The notes under the pieces are model-generated. The model ran no database searches. It saw only the letters and a list, made by a program, of their open reading frames with translations, and was not told where the DNA came from. 6,633 bases of DNA from Alphaproteobacteria bacterium (GTDB lineage: Bacteria > Pseudomonadota > Alphaproteobacteria > Rhodobacterales > Rhodobacteraceae), in contig JAJRUE010000332.1 of NCBI GenBank assembly GCA_024277955.1, forward strand, positions 1 through 6,633. Direction: 5' to 3'. Position numbers and translations under genes: made by a program. Below, one piece after another: positions 6,282 through 6,633 of this stretch (the first letter of the stretch is position 1; each line of letters begins with the position of its first letter).

Positions 6282-6293
6282 GGATCAACATGT

Positions 6294-6299
6294 CTCCCT
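6294..6299 (-). promoter_or_regulatory. Distant Shine-Dalgarno of the subunit IV gene
   Basis: AGGGAG on the minus strand ends 12 bases before ATG 6281, longer than the usual 5-9. A second ATG at 6291 lies only two bases after it, in another frame, and would give a seven-codon peptide (MLIHDQA) ending at 6268 inside the gene. The start at 6281 is kept because it gives the family N-terminus. Confidence 0.5.
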
Positions 6300-6315
6300 G
6301 TTCACTTTCGCAACG

Positions 6316-6343
6316 GCTTAGCCGATTTTTCGGGCGCTGTCAC
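6316..6343 (-). promoter_or_regulatory. Weak candidate promoter for subunit IV and lipoprotein genes
   Basis: On the minus strand GTGACA (6343-6338, five of six -35 bases) is followed after 15-16 bases by GCTAAG/CTAAGC (around 6322-6317), a poor -10. The position fits a start near 6310 and a leader of about 30 bases carrying the Shine-Dalgarno sequence. Offered only because the gap of 101 bp should contain a promoter if the upstream gene is terminated by the hairpin at 6354-6370. Confidence 0.2.
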
Positions 6344-6349
6344 GTGGCG

Positions 6350-6371
6350 AAACCGCGCGAAAACCGCGCGA
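6350..6371. repeat. Tandem 11-bp repeat forming a GC hairpin, possible weak terminator
   Basis: AAACCGCGCGA occurs twice without a gap (6350-6360 and 6361-6371). Because CGCGCG is its own reverse complement, the two copies (6354-6359 and 6365-6370) can pair as a 6-bp all-GC stem with a 5-base loop. On the minus strand it begins 12 bases after the stop of the gene entering from the right and is followed by GTTTCG, so it may act as a weak terminator; the short T run makes this uncertain. A palindromic CACGTG lies next to it (6341-6346). Confidence 0.45.
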
Positions 6372-6382
6372 AACAGCCGCAG

Positions 6383-6633
6383 TCACTCTTTTGCCAGATC
6401 GGCCGCCAGCCGGAAGCCGATACGCAGGGGGGCGGTGCGCGGTTCCTGCTTGGGCAAGGCCCGCAGGGTGACCGATAACTGGCTGACGTGCTGGATCAGC
6501 TGGGTGCGCGATCCGGTTTCATCGGTGCCGTAGAAGGTCACGATGTCGGGGTCGAAAAACCCGATGCCCTGAATGCGCAAAGCCCCCGAAGCCGCGCCCG
6601 CGAAGCCGACCGCGATCTCGTGTTCGTCGTCCA
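6383..6633 (-). CDS. C-terminal part of a conserved protein resembling DUF6173, cut by window edge
   Basis: Eighty-two complete C-terminal codons are visible, reading from DDEHEIAVGFAG through LRIQGIGFFDPDIVTFYG, TQLIQHVSQLSVTLRAL and RIGFRLAADLAKE to the stop. The alternating hydrophobic strands and the QLIQHVSQLSV helix recall, from memory, the DUF6173 family of short proteins common in Rhodobacterales, whose function is unknown. No signal peptide or membrane helix is seen in this part. A TTG at 6580 could be read as a start, but the frame is open to the window edge and the residues upstream of it look native, so the gene surely begins outside. The gene lies upstream of, and in the same direction as, the oxidase subunit IV gene, separated by 101 bp. 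Confidence 0.75.
   Translation of the reverse strand, partial: DDEHEIAVGFAGAASGALRIQGIGFFDPDIVTFYGTDETGSRTQLIQHVSQLSVTLRALPKQEPRTAPLRIGFRLAADLAKE

Noticed and set aside
6314..6330. CGGC-TTA-GCCG followed by ATTTTT as a plus-strand terminator
   Set aside because: The stem is only 4 bp and no plus-strand gene ends nearby; genes here run leftward.

Overview
The window is high-GC DNA with dense genes, short overlaps and alphaproteobacterial proteins. It looks like a chromosomal segment from the Rhodobacteraceae (Rhodobacter, Paracoccus or Roseobacter group). The signs are the GreA and ETF-QO sequences, an aa3-type oxidase subunit IV of the Paracoccus/Rhodobacter kind, a C-terminal fragment resembling a family I associate with Rhodobacterales, and an intergenic motif I recall from these genomes. 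The genus is inferred, not proven. I see no mobile element, CRISPR array, tRNA or rRNA.

Left part (1-2716): the N-terminal 319 residues of electron-transfer flavoprotein:ubiquinone oxidoreductase run leftward off the window edge. Divergent from it across 219 bp is greA, followed 31 bp later by a gene for an unrecognised two-helix membrane protein of 345 residues, probably in the same transcript. Each direction has a plausible sigma-70-type promoter in the gap.

Middle part (2717-5458): after a 142-bp convergent gap rich in inverted repeats come two leftward genes, fdhD then mobA, overlapping by four bases (ATGA). MobA builds the molybdenum guanine-dinucleotide cofactor and FdhD passes sulfur to it for formate dehydrogenase, so the pair is a small cofactor-maturation operon. 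No formate dehydrogenase structural gene is in view. Divergent from fdhD, 58 bp away, is azlC-azlD, a two-gene branched-chain amino acid exporter pair also joined by an ATGA overlap.

Right part (5459-6633), all leftward: the C-terminus of a protein resembling DUF6173 enters from the right edge. After a 101-bp gap with a tandem repeat/hairpin comes a 44-codon gene for aa3-type cytochrome c oxidase subunit IV, then, 9 bp on, a lipoprotein with a possible permuted papain/NlpC-like His...Cys layout.

Most of the window is ordinary housekeeping and respiratory gene content. I found no clear undescribed system. The items most worth a second look are the putative lipoprotein hydrolase paired with the oxidase subunit, the FdhD with one cysteine in the sulfur-transfer loop, and the unknown membrane protein behind greA.
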